Origin: Tetrahymena elliotti 4EA
Lineage: Eukaryota > Ciliophora > Oligohymenophorea > Hymenostomatida > Tetrahymenidae
Length of the DNA: 64,000 nucleotides
Direction of reading: 5' to 3'
NCBI GenBank assembly: GCA_000231825.2
Contig: JH720293.1
Location: forward strand, 2,790,001-2,854,000
Part shown: one piece after another, positions 13,244 to 26,668 of the stretch
Numbering within the stretch: position 1 is the first letter of the stretch
How the letters are laid out: each line of letters starts with the position of its first letter
Notes under the pieces: generated by a model
Seen by the model: the letters and a program-made list of their open reading frames with translations, nothing else
The model's database searches: none
Told to the model about the DNA's origin: nothing
Translations under genes and position numbers: made by a program

Positions 13244-14098
13244 TAGAAATTAAATTCAATAAATATTTCTTTTAAAATTTAAACATAAAATAAGATGTAA
13301 ACAAACTTCTCTTGAATCAAAGAAAAAATTAGCAATCAAAAATTTTCAAAAATTAATTTTCAATCTATTGATTACTCTATTTATTCATTAATTAATTAAG
13401 CTTATTTTTTCTTTGGAGAATAAAATGATCTGATCTGGTTCTAGTATCATGCTAAATTAAGATAACATCTGTAATTCTCTTTATAATCTTTAAAAAAATA
13501 AAAAAACAAAACCAAAAGGACCATTTGAAATAAATCAAATTGAAAATATAAAAAAATACAAAATGTTTAAAGAAAATCTCTATTTTATTTACTCTTCTAA
13601 ATTTTATAAAATATATCTTGAAATAACTTTTACTTTGAGAGGAAAATTAACTTTTGAGTCACTCTGGTATTTTTGAATAATATAATTTAACACTATCAAA
13701 AAGATAGTAATTATTATTTTCAATTCATTTCTTTAAGAAAAGAATGTTTTTTATATAATTGATTATTTTATGTGAATTAAATTTTTGTTAAAAAAGGAAG
13801 AATACATTATAAAAGATAAAACAAAAAATTATAAACAGTTGATTTTAATTTTAATTAATATTAAAAAGTACTGACAAAAAAAACATTTTATTTATATTGT
13901 TTGGCTAAAATTTTTAGCTTTTGTTTGGGTTAATTGTAAGCTCAAAATTAAACTTAGGTTTAGTTTGATTTATAAGGAGGAATTGATATAAGTATTAGCT
14001 GAAATAAGTTTATAAAAGGAAATGGTTGAGTCAGTTCTTCAACAACTAGTATTTGTTTGTAATTTTGATAATATTATTTATTATATGTAATATTGATA
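13244..14098. other. convergent intergenic region
   Basis: The histidine kinase gene ends from the left and the Ser/Thr kinase gene ends from the right, so this stretch holds two 3' ends and needs no promoter. No coding frame was seen. Confidence 0.45.
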
Positions 14099-16243
14099 TC
14101 ATATTATCAAATTATCTAAATTTATGGATGCAATATTTTTAAAATTGTCTATTTGATTTGAGTTAATATTTAAATTACGGTCAGTTTTACATTTACAATA
14201 TTCAGGAGACATTACAATATCAAAGAAAGTATATCTAGTACTAATTCTTTACAAGCTAACATCAAAATTTTAAATAGTTTGAAATGTAGAACTTTTGACA
14301 TGGTTTGTTGTTTTTTTATGTGATTATAATTATTTTAAGGCTTTTAACTCAATCTATTTATTAAAATAAACATTATTTAAACCAGAATTAAATAAATATC
14401 TAATTACTTATTATGGGATCTTTTGTAATAATTGGCTGGCTGAATATCTTTTTGAAGGATCAGCAACGAGCATAAAGTCTAGAATTTCAAGCATTTTTGG
14501 GGAAATTATTTCTCTATATTACTATTAAAATCTCATGTTCTTAATATTCTCTGCTACAGAGCAAGAATTACCACTATTCATATAATAAAATAAATTTAGT
14601 TTTGATTTTTATATTCTTTTTGATTGGATTTACATAGAAAATTTAAAAATTAATGATTCATTAAGTATTTAATTAAATATAATTTACTTTAAATCATCGA
14701 AAGGGAGGCTGCCTGTTAATAGTTAGTATAAGATAACTCCAAGACTCCAAATATCAGATTTTGTATTTCTCTAAGAACTTCCAAAATATTCAGGAGATTT
14801 ATAGTTTAATGTTCCAATATTTGTAAGAAGTTTTTGCTTAGGGTACGATTTACGGGAAGAAGAAAAGTCAATTATTTTAATTTTTCCATCATTTAAGTTG
14901 TATATGATATTATCTGGCTTAAGATCAAAATGGCAAATATTCCTACTATGTATGCAACAAAGCCCTCTAAGAACTTACTAAATTATGGATAAAGCAGTAG
15001 TATCATCCATTTTATTATCTTGACAATTTTCCTTCAAATAAGTTTGCAAACTCTTCCCATGAGCAAATTCTTGAACTAAGTATGTTTTGTTTTTGGATTT
15101 TTCAATGACCAAATCTTTGAATTTGATAATGTTTGGGTGATTAATTTGTTGAATAATTTAGCATTCTCTTTAAATCTATTTAATTAAAATAAGTTTATAT
15201 GTAACTATTAAAAACAAAATTTAGGCAATTAATTTCATTTTAGTGGCTGGCTAAAATTTGAAAAATTAATCGTAACCAACTAACTAAGTTAACAAAATCT
15301 TATTCAGAATTCTAAAGATAAGATCTTTAATTTTTGATCATGAAGATATAAATTGATAATATTGTAATTGATAAAAAACCAAAAAATGCCTTTCTCAAGT
15401 GTAAAATTATTGCATCAGTGCATTAATACACTCATACATTCAATTCAATAAATCAATGAAGAAAATTTAAAATAATCAAATCCTTTGAAAAAAAAAATTT
15501 ACTTCTAAAATTTATTCTACTGAATCAGTCTTAAATATTTTTACAGCATACATTTTTTATTAGTTTTTATCAGGTTCTCCACTCTCACCCTTTAAGTAGC
15601 AAGCCTTTACAACTGCATTAGCTCCCTTTTTATATTAATATTTTTGATTAAATGAGAATTTAGTGTAGTTGTTTTTTTTAATGGGTTTAAATATGTTTTT
15701 TGATTGATTGATTTTAGTTTAATAAATTAATCATTTTTAAATTTTAAAAATATGCATAGTAAAAATAGATTTTTTTTAATTAAATCTTACCTCACCTAAT
15801 TTCTTTCCAATTACATATTTTTATGTAAATTAAATTTCTTCTTTACTAGCAGCACATTCAATTTTCTTGAAACTAGGAATTTAGAGTTGAATCTTCTACT
15901 AATTAAAGAAGCTAAGGCGCTTAGAAGCAACTGATCTAATAGGTTGTATTGTCTCAATATCAGTACATTTACTGATTGTAGAGCTTTTTCCCCTCATAAA
16001 ATTGTTGGAATAATCATCTCGTTAATCAGCTTATTTATTTGCAAGGGCATTAGAAGCACTTTGTTAGCTATTAGCTTCATCTCCTTAATCTATACAAGAG
16101 AAGCTGCTACAAATATCACCATCACCACATTGAAATGTCATAGCAAAGCTTTTGTTGTAATTCTTTTTTGGTTTTTATGGGCTTGTGAAGAGATCTTCCT
16201 AAATTTCTTATATTATTTAGTTATTATTTTCTTTAGCAAACAT
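14099..16243 (-). CDS. Ser/Thr protein kinase with non-RD catalytic loop and altered DFG
   Basis: Protein kinase of 512 aa after removal of introns 14574-14687, 15176-15502 and 15626-15790. About 140 N-terminal residues are Ser/Asn/Gln-rich and look disordered. The domain begins GKKLGEGANAVVK near 146. The ATP-anchoring lysine is about Lys180 in YAVKIF, with the following Glu in ILEIQRE. The catalytic loop reads HFDLKPDN, so Asp276 is present but the usual Arg before it is Phe. The metal-binding motif is DFS at about 295-297 instead of DFG. GTLNYKSPE and SDIWSLGVILYQLLTG are typical. Catalytic Lys, Asp and Asp are kept, so activity is plausible but regulation by activation-loop phosphorylation may differ. 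The kinase subfamily could not be named. Confidence 0.92.
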
Positions 16244-18021
16244 TTGTTAATTATTAGAAGAATCGTATGATCTAAGATTTATTTAATGATTTTTTTATGT
16301 AGAACTTGTTTTGCGTTTAATATTCTTTCTAATTATTTTTATGTTTAATTACCTTTTTAGCACGATACTGATTAATTTTACTAAAATAGGTTATTTAACT
16401 TTTCTCTTTTACCCTTAGTATTAATTAACATCTCAATCTATCTATCTTTTTAATGTTTATCTTCAAAGTATCGATTAAATAGAAATGTTTAACAAAATGT
16501 TTTCATCAATTATTATTTTGTTTAGGTTTTATTTTTCTCCATTTGAAAAATATTTTAAATAGTTTAAATAATAATAAGATTATTTATTCTCTTCAAAAAG
16601 CATCTCAGGTAAATAATACAACATAATAGAAGTTTTTTTAAAAATAAACACAAATAATATCTAAATATGTGTTATAAAATAAATATTAATTATTTTTTTC
16701 TCTAGATTAAAGTATTTTGATATTTATTTGTATAATATTAAAATAAAAATTATTTTTACTAAATAAATTAAATTTATGCTTCATTCAAGAGCGATTATAA
16801 AATAAGTAACTTAATCATTATTATTGACTGTTTTAGAAAAATATAAAATGATAATCGTTACAAATATAATAATATAGAAACATAGAAGTCTTTTATATTT
16901 ATAATATAGAAACTTTAAATAGAATATTAATAATTTTTTTGGCTCTCTATATTAATGCTGATCTAAAAATTGATCGGTAAGTTAAATAGTTATTAAATCA
17001 TTATTATAAAAAGTCTTTTACGTTATATGATATGCTAAAATGTTATCTCGTAAGATTATTAATCAACTAAAAATGAATTAATTATCTATATATTACAAAA
17101 TATAATAGAAGGATATCTCAAAGACAAACATTTTTTAACTTATTTTTAAACCTGAAAGATTAATTTAAATAAAAAATATTATAAATTTTACATTTTCCAG
17201 TATTTAACTTACTAAAACATTCTATATTTTATATTAATTATATCATTCTATAAAATTTTATTTCTTACTTGTGTTATTAACCAAAAAGTAAATCTAAAAT
17301 GTAGCCAAAATATTTTTTTCTTTTCGTTTTTCTAAAATAACTGAAATATTCAAAAATCAAATTTTTAAATCTACTTTAAGTCTGATGATTCTTTTATTGT
17401 TTCCATAAGTCATTCAGCTTGTCTTAGAGTAATAGAGTGCATTATAATTTGTAAAACTTAATGTTTATTATAAATAATAAAAACTATAAAATTTTTAAAT
17501 TAGAAAGATTTGACTTTCAAAAACATATTTAATAATTTATCTATATATAAATACTTTTATATTTTACTCAATAAATATTTTGTGCCATAAATGTTTCTTT
17601 ATTCAATTTTGACAATGATTAATCATATTTCCTCAAGAAATATAATTCACAATAATAAATCAGTCAAATCATACTTTTTAAATTTTTTGAAAGATGAGTT
17701 AAAAATTAGATATTCTTTTGAATAACCTTTAATAAAATTTAATTAAATCTATTCCAAGTATTTATTAAATTTTATTTTTTTTAAACATAATATTTTTGCT
17801 GTCTAATGTATAATTGTTAATTTTTAATAAATCTTAGATTTCTTTATGATTAGGTTTCTATGTAAAATTAAATCGAATGGACCTAAATCAATTAATATTT
17901 ATTTAATTAATGGATACAACTAACTATTTTTTAATTCAAATGATTTGTGATAAATTTAATATTTCATTTAGATTGATTTTTCTTAATAAATTTTAATATA
18001 TAGTTAGAATACTGAAAAGAT
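16244..18021. other. gene-free stretch, divergent promoters
   Basis: About 1.8 kb between two divergent genes. It is almost pure A/T with scattered short palindromes. No ORF in the ciliate code and no RNA gene signature was seen. Confidence 0.45.
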
Positions 18022-20218
18022 ATGAATAGGACTAAACTTAAACCTGCTTTACCTCGCAAGGTTTAAATTATAGAAAAAACACCTTTTGAAATAGCTTAAT
18101 CTTACTAAGATAAATGTTAACCTCTAAGAACTCATGTTTTAGCTAAAATGCAATCAACAGTTAATCAAATTTAGCCATCTTAAATAGGATTTATTGCAAA
18201 AAAAATTAATGAAGGTGAACTGCTAAATAGAATAGAATAAAATGATAAAAAAGAAAACTTAAATCAAGATTAAAGTTAATAAATAGAAAATGTCACAAAT
18301 TAAAAATAAAACTAAGAAAAAAAGTTGGATGTAGATTAAAACACTTCAAACGAAAAAATAAAATAAGGTGAAAATATCTAAAATGAATAATAAAATGTAA
18401 ATGATAATAGTAATAAAGATTAAAAATTCAAAAAATTATCTGCGTCTTTTCATGAAAATCCCTTGACAAAAATTGATAGCAGTGAGAATAAATAAGTAAA
18501 AAATATTTTTGATATTGCTAAAATTTACTAAAATTTTAGTAAAGATGAAATGCTAGGTCCTCAATACACTAAAGAAGGCAAAATTATACCTTATTCAATT
18601 GTTGGAAAACCTCAATGGTATGTAAAAGAGCTTTAAAAGGATGTAGAAAAACATAAAACATCATAAAATAGTGACTGCAGCGAATAAACACAAAAAATAA
18701 ATAATACTATTTTAAATGATTTAATTAAAACTAAAAATAATGAAATCCATAAAAGAGGTAATTCATATGCTCCAATTAGTTTAAATGAGGATGCTGATTA
18801 AAAGGAAAAGATGTCTAAAACCTAAATTTACCCTAAACTATGGCACTAATAAGAAGATAAAACATTTATTAGTGATGTCAAGTATATGAAAAGAAAAAGA
18901 AGAGAAGAAAAAATGAATGAAGTAACAAATGTTTCTATTTTTCTTATTCATTTTTGACATTATTCTAAAAATAAACTGACTAATTTAAATATAGGAAGCA
19001 AATGATGGCAAAGAATTTTATTATGAAAAAGAATTAACAAAGGAATAGGTTAGACTAAAAATTTTAGAGGAGGAAGAAAGGCTAAAAATGAATCAAAGTA
19101 GAGTTTTAGAAAATAATAAATAGATTCTCAAAAATTTAACTGTAGAGGAGTAGTAATAGTTAGTAAAAGAATAAAAGATTTTAGATAAATTTGAAAAAAA
19201 TGAAAGAAAATTTGATGAATTAATATTTAAGTAATCTATTTAGATTCAAAGAGATCCTCAAAACTCTATTTTGTTATCTTAAGAATAGCATAGGAAAAAA
19301 ATAGAAACAATAAATGCTTTTGAAATACTCAAACCAATAGATTAGAAGCATGGTGAGTCATATTGGTATAAACATTTAAGGAACTATAATTATGAACCAA
19401 GTGAATAGAATGCTAAACGTCCTGAATGGTACCCTAATGATAAAAATGAGAGAATCAAGGAAGAGCATTTAGAAATTATCCATAAAAAAAGATCTTTGTC
19501 AGCTGCAGTAAAATCTTAATATAAAAACACTTTGAATGGTACTTTTACATCATTTAAAAGTGGGTACTATGCTTAACAAAAACTAGATTAGACTTAGAAT
19601 TAATGGAACTATGATTAAGTAAAGCATATCTAAGAGGATAATTATGAACAATAAAAATCTATTGAAGCTGTAGGATTAAACAAATTTAACTTAGAAAAAG
19701 ATTCTATTCTTAGTTATTAGAATTAATCAAAGTTAGTCTAATTATCCAATGCGGCTCAAAATAAAGAGAACTCAAATAATCAATCATCGTTGCTCTAAAA
19801 CTCTTTGAATGCTGATAGGTACAATTTATATAAAAGAGGCAATGATTCTTTTATCAGTAGTGGTAGATCTAGAATTAATAGTGCAAGCGATGGAATTAAT
19901 GGTTAAATAACATACAAAACTAAGTTTTTGAAAAAATATACTCTAAATGATGAGTATAAGAATGATAAGTTTTAATCTAATGGAAGTCTAATCTTAGGAT
20001 ATCCTCGCTAAGAATAACAATAATCTGCTAATGGTAGCTTTGTCTAAATAAATAAGTAGTTCCTTGATCAATTAAGAGATCCAAACTAACAAAGTGAATT
20101 TATTTTTGAAGAGTAAAATATATTATCAGAAGAAGTTCTTCATGCACATTGGCAAGATAGACAAACACTAGCCAAAACAGGAAAATTTGTTTTTAAAAAA
20201 GTTTAACTAAAAAGTTGA
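18022..20218 (+). CDS. unrecognised 707-aa Gln/Lys/Asn-rich protein
   Basis: Not recognised. One intron (18922-18994) leaves 2124 nt, exactly 707 codons plus TGA. The start MNRTKLKPALPRK is the first ATG of the frame. The protein is hydrophilic with no membrane segment. Residues about 300-400 (after the intron) are Glu/Lys-rich and probably coiled coil. Two aromatic patches look like constrained sequence rather than filler: GKPQWYVKEL near 195, and GESYWYKHLRNYNYEPSEQ near 445 followed shortly by RPEWYPNDK. The repeated W-Y pattern might bind a filament or microtubule, but this is a guess. The C-terminal half is Ser/Asn/Gln-rich. It lies alone between large spacers. Confidence 0.85.
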
Positions 20219-22692
20219 AAAAAATAAAAAATGTAAAGAAATACAAAGTGTAATTAATGTTTGAATATATTAATAGGATTCAGTGAAATAAATCGTTTAT
20301 TTACTATTTTAGATGGAACTAAATTGGGAAGAAGATTCTATAAAAAAGAATCAGTATAACTACTAGTTCATTTCTTAGTAAATTTAATAAATTTATGTTT
20401 TTGTATTTGAATTTTTATATTTTTAAAAGCATGTAGCCAGCCAGTCAATTTTTGAAAATTAAAAACAATTTCTTACTTCTATTTTTCTATTTTAATAAAT
20501 TAAAGAGACTTTCAATAATCTAGTTGAAGGGTTTCATCCCAATTTTCATAGATTTATGTTAATTTTAAGCAGAAAAAGTAAAATCTTCTTCAGAATTTTT
20601 TGTCTAAAATAAAAAAGCACTGAACCCTCTGATCTAAAAACTTTTTAGAGATATCATAAATATATCTATTTTTTCGACGAGAGATGTAATCAAATAATTT
20701 ATATATTTTCAATACATGAATTTTAAATCTGAAAATTTAAAAATAAGCAATCAATTATTTAATACGTGAATTTACATCATTTCTTATGTATTTGGTAATA
20801 ATATAAAAATATCAGATTTACTCAATACATTTGTATAATTTTGATATTAAATTTCTTCCACTTTTAATAAATTCAAGAATGCAAACTTTTAAATAATTCC
20901 CTAGTCAGACGGCGCTGAAATTATATTAACATAAAAGATAAATCAATAATACAAATATTATATTATTTAAAAAGTAATCACTAACTTTCTCACACTTGCT
21001 ATAAAATGTAATTTTTCAATGTACTCTCATAAAAAAGAGATAAGCAAATTTTTTCCATTTTTTAATGTTCGAATAAAATAAATTACACATTTTATGTACT
21101 TTAAAATCCCTATTTTGATTTTAGACAGAAATTTTCTTAATATTTTAATAGGTTATATGAATGATTCAGTTTACACAATATTTATAGAAATGCATGAATC
21201 GTATGGATGATTAATGATAAAATAAAATAAAGTAATTAATTTTTTTATTTGATAAGTAAAGAATGTTCAAAAACTATTTTGTGATAAAGATTGCTTCACC
21301 TTCAGATATGTAATAAAACAATATTTAGAATTTAAGTCATTTCTACTTGATAAGTGGTGCTATTTTCTAGCTTAAATTTTATCTTAAAATTATTTTATTC
21401 CTTTCTAAAATGGAATATTATTTAAGAAAGAGAATTTAACAATATCTGTTATTTAAATTGAATAAAAGTAAAGTTTATTTAGATCCTCTTTTAGTTACAT
21501 AATTAATATCAATGTTATTTGTGTTATTAATGAATTTAATTACAGACCACAAAATATTTATTTATTTTCCAAATATTTATAAATATTATTTCTTTATCTG
21601 AGTCAGCTCAGTTTTATATTTGTAACCAAATTAATTAGTAATCTTACTTGCTTTTGAATAGAAATTTCATCTCAATTATTTGATATAAACACTTATCTAA
21701 TCTGAATGATTGATTGAATTCAGTAATTATTTGAAAATTGCGATTAGATCTATTTAAATTTTACATAAATTTAGTTAAGTCTAGTACAATGATAGCACTT
21801 AAATTTTGCTTTCTCGGACATTCAATTTTAACCAATCTTTTAAAGATTTTAATTATTTTTCTTTTATTGTAAATTTTATGTTTATTTTTAATTTTCGACT
21901 GTGTAACAAAGCAGGAGGTTTAAATTTGCTTGAAACATATTGAATATTTTGAATAAAGCAAAAATCCTTCAATTATTTGCACGATAATAGTGCATTCATA
22001 TAGACAATCAGCTAGCTTTTTATATTTATATAATGAATATAGACAAAAGCATGTTAGAGTTATTAGTTTGATTACGTTAAAATTTTTTCATGCTCATGAA
22101 ATGATTGTAAAAACTAAATTAATTAACTAAAACTGATCTCTTAGTAATCATATTGGATGATATTTTACTTTGAGATCTATATCAAATATTTCCTTAAAAA
22201 ATAAATGGAAAATGATCAAGTTAATAAATCTTTAGTTTTTGAGTGATATTACATAAAAAATTGAATGGAAAGAAAAAAATTAGCAATTATGTAAAAGTGA
22301 AATCAAATTATAAATTGTAACACTGGCCTAGGGAGTAATTAAATATTGATTAAGGGGAAGTGGGGAGAAAGAAAAAAAAATTAAAAATAGTTTGATTTAG
22401 AAAAGTAATAATAACGTAAATTAATACTTTTACAACAATCAAATGTAGCTAGCTACTGATCATAGCAGAAATAGACCATTGATTATATCAAAATAAATAT
22501 AATCAATTGAATCTAAAATAAATTAATACAAAACATAAAATTTAGTCTGACTAAATTGAAATAAATAAATAAAAATTTTCTATTTATTAGCAAAGAATAA
22601 CAACACTTACTTATTCTTACTACTAAAAACTAAAATACATTTTCATACAAACTAATTAAATACCTTTTTATTCTTGAAAAATTTAACAAAAA
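20219..22692. other. 2.5-kb gene-free stretch
   Basis: No ciliate-code reading frame of useful length and no tRNA-like box A/box B pair was found. A G-rich word GTGGGGAGAAA stands at 22360-22370, about 330 nt before the next start codon, and is out of place in this base composition. Confidence 0.45.
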
Positions 22693-23376
22693 ATGGGCTG
22701 TCATACATCTAAATCAAACAGACTTGAAGATAAGATTAACTAAGTTATTGGTTTCTATTCAGATATATTGAATGAGATAAGAGAAAAGAGATAGCAATAT
22801 CTCGGTAAATGTGGTGATATAGAAGATGATGAAGATATTGATCAAAAAAATGTCACTAATAACCTCATAGCAGATTTTGATTTCTCTAAGAAGTAGACTT
22901 TTCAAACCCAACTATCAACAGGTGGGTTGGCTAACAATTCGGTATCTTAGAAATCTGCAGCTATGTTTGCATCTAAAAAATCACTTGAATAGGCTGAAAT
23001 GCATAGAAAATCTACTAGAGCAGATGTTTGGAGATTTTCAAATCGTAATAGCTTCGAATAACAATAAGATATTACCAATCTTAAAGGCTTGCCAAACAGA
23101 AGCATCTTAAAGTCAGAGGATTTTGCTTAATATATGTTTTTCTTGAAGAACATTAGCAATAAGTTTGAAAAAATCAAACAAAAGCAATTAGATTTAATTG
23201 AATCTTACTTTAATTCTGGCAAACAAGATATTCAAATTGAAATTAAAAGATTACACAATAAAATTGAAAGTGCTCAAAAGAAAAAGGCTGAAGTAGAGAA
23301 TTGCCTTAATAAAATAATTCACAAAGAATAATTTACTCCTCTACCTGATGGATATGTCATAGCCAATCATTATTGA
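22693..23376 (+). CDS. small acidic/coiled-coil protein with myristoylation/palmitoylation-type N-terminus
   Basis: Not recognised. An intronless frame of 227 aa ends at TGA. It begins MGCHTSKS: Gly2 with Ser6 fits the N-myristoylation consensus and Cys3 is a classic palmitoylation site, so attachment to the cytoplasmic face of a membrane is likely. Residues 10-60 include an acidic patch (EDDEDID). The middle is Ser/Gln/Asn-rich. Residues about 140-215 form a long amphipathic Lys/Glu/Gln stretch (NISNKFEKIKQKQLDL onward) that should be a coiled coil. The gene has somewhat richer codons than its surroundings. A scaffold or membrane-tether role is inference from layout only. Confidence 0.85.
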
Positions 23377-26300
23377 TATGCATCACTTAAAGAATAACTA
23401 ATTCTTAATACTAAATTATCCCTCCATTAATTAATTAATAATAATCCTATTTAAAAAAACTAATGAAATATCAATGAAAACCATACTAACAAAATACTAA
23501 AAACAAAAACTCCATAAAATCTTTTCCTACTAACAAATCCCAATAAATTAACTCCTTTGAAGCAAATACTAAACAAATTAAAAAATACTTTAATTCAAAG
23601 CTTCTTACTACTAATCAAATTTAAACTACTAATCTGAAAGCAATAAATGTATCTTAATAACAATTTTTCCTTGTTTATGCTTATTTTTTATGTTCATAAA
23701 ATAATTTTTTTACTTAAAAATACAATAAATTCAATTATTTAAAATGAAATAACTAATTTGTGTGTAATTTAATCAAAATACCATACATAACATCTATAAA
23801 CACTTTTCTTTTTTCTTTCTTTTTCAAAAAGAAAATTTCCTGAAAAAATTGAAAGAAATAAAACTAAAATTATGCTATGTGCGCATTTTCCATAATTTTT
23901 AAAAAATACTATTTATTATATGATGTTATTTAGTAGATTAAATTTTATAATTTGCTTTTTTACTTTTTATTACTTATTAATCATCTCAATTTATTTAAAA
24001 CGCCTTTGATATTATCATTTAAATATTTATTATAACTAAAAATCTCTATTTTGTGATAAATGATATGATTAATTTTTGTGTTATTAAAACTATAATTTTT
24101 TAGCTTTACTCAGTGTTTTTATTCCATTCAATTAAATTCAAGTAATAAATAAAGTTTAAGCTAAAAGCAAAGAAAAATCTGCCAATACTTATTTCCTTTG
24201 TAAATTACAATTTTACTTATCTGCTAATTAATAAATGGAAAAATACATTTTGAAGGCTGGCTGGTTCCTAATTAAATAGGCATTTATATTCCAGAATCAT
24301 AAAAATAATTATTGATCAGTTGGATGATTGAGAAATAAGATTTCAAGATAACGTGTTACTTATCTGAAAAAGGATTTAATCGAATTTTAAAATGTAAATT
24401 GTACCATATTTTTTATTGGTTTTTTATAATAATTTTTAATGAACAGCTTTTAAATCAAAATAATAAGCTCTAAATAACAATAATACTGATATTTTTAGCT
24501 TATTTAAGTTTAAATTAGAGTAGATAAAAATTATAAATTTATAAATAATTAATTGTTTATTTATTTACCTAGATTTCTTTTTAAATTTACTGAATAAATA
24601 AAATTTATTCAAACGTATAAAAATAAAATTATAGTTTTTACTTCAAAATCACAAATAAATTTCTTTACTATTTTAAACCTTTTATTTTTTTTTCTTTTTT
24701 ACATTTCATTGTTCAATCGATCAAATAAAATAATATTAAAATGTTTAATATATATTAATAAATAATTTATCAAATAAACTAAAATAAAAATATATAATTC
24801 AGCAATCAAATGATAAAAGATATCAAAAAACACATATTGTTTTTTACATAAAGTTTTAATGAAATTATTTACTTTACTTAAATTACTCTCAAATATTAAT
24901 AGGATCAATTAAGTAGCTTAAATAAATTTATGATTTTATTTTCTTTAGTTCTACGAGATTGAGTTAATAGTTATTTAGTTTGTAAATTATGAGGTTTAGA
25001 AAATCAATTAAAATAACAAGTACTTACAAGAAAAATGAAATTTATATTCTTTCATAAACAAAAAGAAGAGATATATGTAGAAATACGGGAACGAGCTCAA
25101 AATTCTAAAAGTCAAACAGCCCTCAACATTTTCTCGACAACGAGAAAATGTTGAGGGCTGTTTGACTTTTAGAATTTTGAGCTCGTTCCCGTATTTCTAC
25201 ATATATGAAGAGTATTAAAGATCTGTGTTTTGTAAGATAAAAATTATAAAGAGATTTTTTTAATATTTTGATATAAATTTAAATTGTTCAGTGATTTCTC
25301 TGGACACTAAAGATTGTAAGCTAAATTAATTTACTCATAATTAGTAATTAGCGATTATGAATAGATAACCTTAATTTATAGAATATTCATACAAAATATC
25401 AACTATCCCTTTGAATATATTCGATTACATCTAAAACTATTAAGTTATTTACAAATATTTAATATCAGTCTGTATTTTGAGGCAAATTAAGCAAACAAAC
25501 AATTATTAATTTTCTTTAAAATTATGTAACCCTTATTCAATTAAACGCATTTTTAAATAATAGACGTAAATAATTTCTAATCTATTTAAAAATAATTTGA
25601 CCCTCTCAATATCAATCATTTAACTTCAAATGTGCTTTAGATGTTTCAAATAATAAATTTAAGCTTAAAATGCTCTATGTAATATTTTCCATTCTTGTAA
25701 AAATACCTAGAACTAAAGACAATCGAGCAATTTAAATAATCATTATAAGATTTCATTAATTAGGTTTTGATTACGAATTTTAATAGTAATAATAAACTAT
25801 TCAAGAATTTATTATTTTTTTTTGTATTACTTGAATCCTGACATTTGCTAAAAAAGTTAATACTAATCGATTTAATTAGGATTTTTAAAGTTCCTTGTTA
25901 ATATTTTTAGTCTTTGAGGTAAAATTTGTTTTTGAGCACATTCGAAAGGAAAAAAGAATTTTAAGAAAAGAAAATCCGATTCCTAATAAATTAAACCAAT
26001 TAGTTGATCTCCACCTAGCTTGACAATTTTAAATAAAGTTAGTAAATTGATGTAATTACATACAAATAATTTGCTAAAATGAAATTTATTGCTTACTTTC
26101 TACTTCTTTAATATTTTAATTTTTCAAGTATTTAAATTTTTTAAATAAGTAAATACCCTAATAAAAAAGTGTAAAGCCATTCCAAAATCCCACAAATTTA
26201 TTTAAATTTTTAGATGAGAAATTATACAATACTAAGTCAAAAGTAAGCATCTAATTTAACATTTAAAATTCGTGCTAAGAAAATATTCTATAATTAGCTA

Positions 26301-26668
26301 TTAAATTCTTCTACCTTATTTTTTTTTCTATTTTAGATTATTATTTACTTCTGAAAAATCTGAATATTAAAAAATATTTGTACTCAGTTTTGATTATAAA
26401 AATCTCTTCAAATTAGCTAAAATTGCTGATCTAAAATGTGTTAAATATTATAATTGCATTTATAAATATAAAATATTTGTTATCTTTCTCACAAAATAAA
26501 TTTGAATTTTATTGCTAATAATTAAAATCAACCAATAATTAATAATTTTTATGAAATACATGCTTGAAATTTAAAAAGAAATAAATTAATATAAAAGAAC
26601 TTAAACATTTAATGTTTCTTAAAGCTTGAATTTGAAAAACAAGCTTTTTTATTTTTGTTTTATGTTTC
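23377..26668. other. 3.3-kb gene-free stretch containing a perfect foldback element
   Basis: The longest spacer in the window, between convergent genes. No coding frame or RNA gene was recognised apart from the inverted repeat listed separately. It holds the two 3' ends and otherwise simple A/T sequence. Confidence 0.5.
25065..25212. mobile_element. perfect 66-bp inverted repeat with 4-nt loop, flanked by GAAGAG direct repeats
   Basis: The left arm 25071-25136 and the right arm 25141-25206 are perfect reverse complements over 66 bp with an acaa spacer. GAAGAG lies directly against both outer ends (25065-25070 and 25207-25212), which looks like a 6-bp target duplication. The arms are about 36 percent G+C, well above the surrounding spacer. 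There is no ORF inside, so it would be non-autonomous: a foldback or MITE-like insertion. A hairpin RNA source or an assembly snap-back are alternatives; the flanking repeats argue for insertion. Confidence 0.65.

Noticed and set aside
15944..16270. 108-aa hydrophobic plus-strand frame
   Set aside because: Antisense of the first exon of the Ser/Thr kinase, which has clear kinase motifs downstream.
20219..22692. Search for tRNA or snRNA genes in the large spacers
   Set aside because: No box A/box B pair, cloverleaf or recognisable spliceosomal RNA core was found by eye; a covariance-model scan would be decisive.
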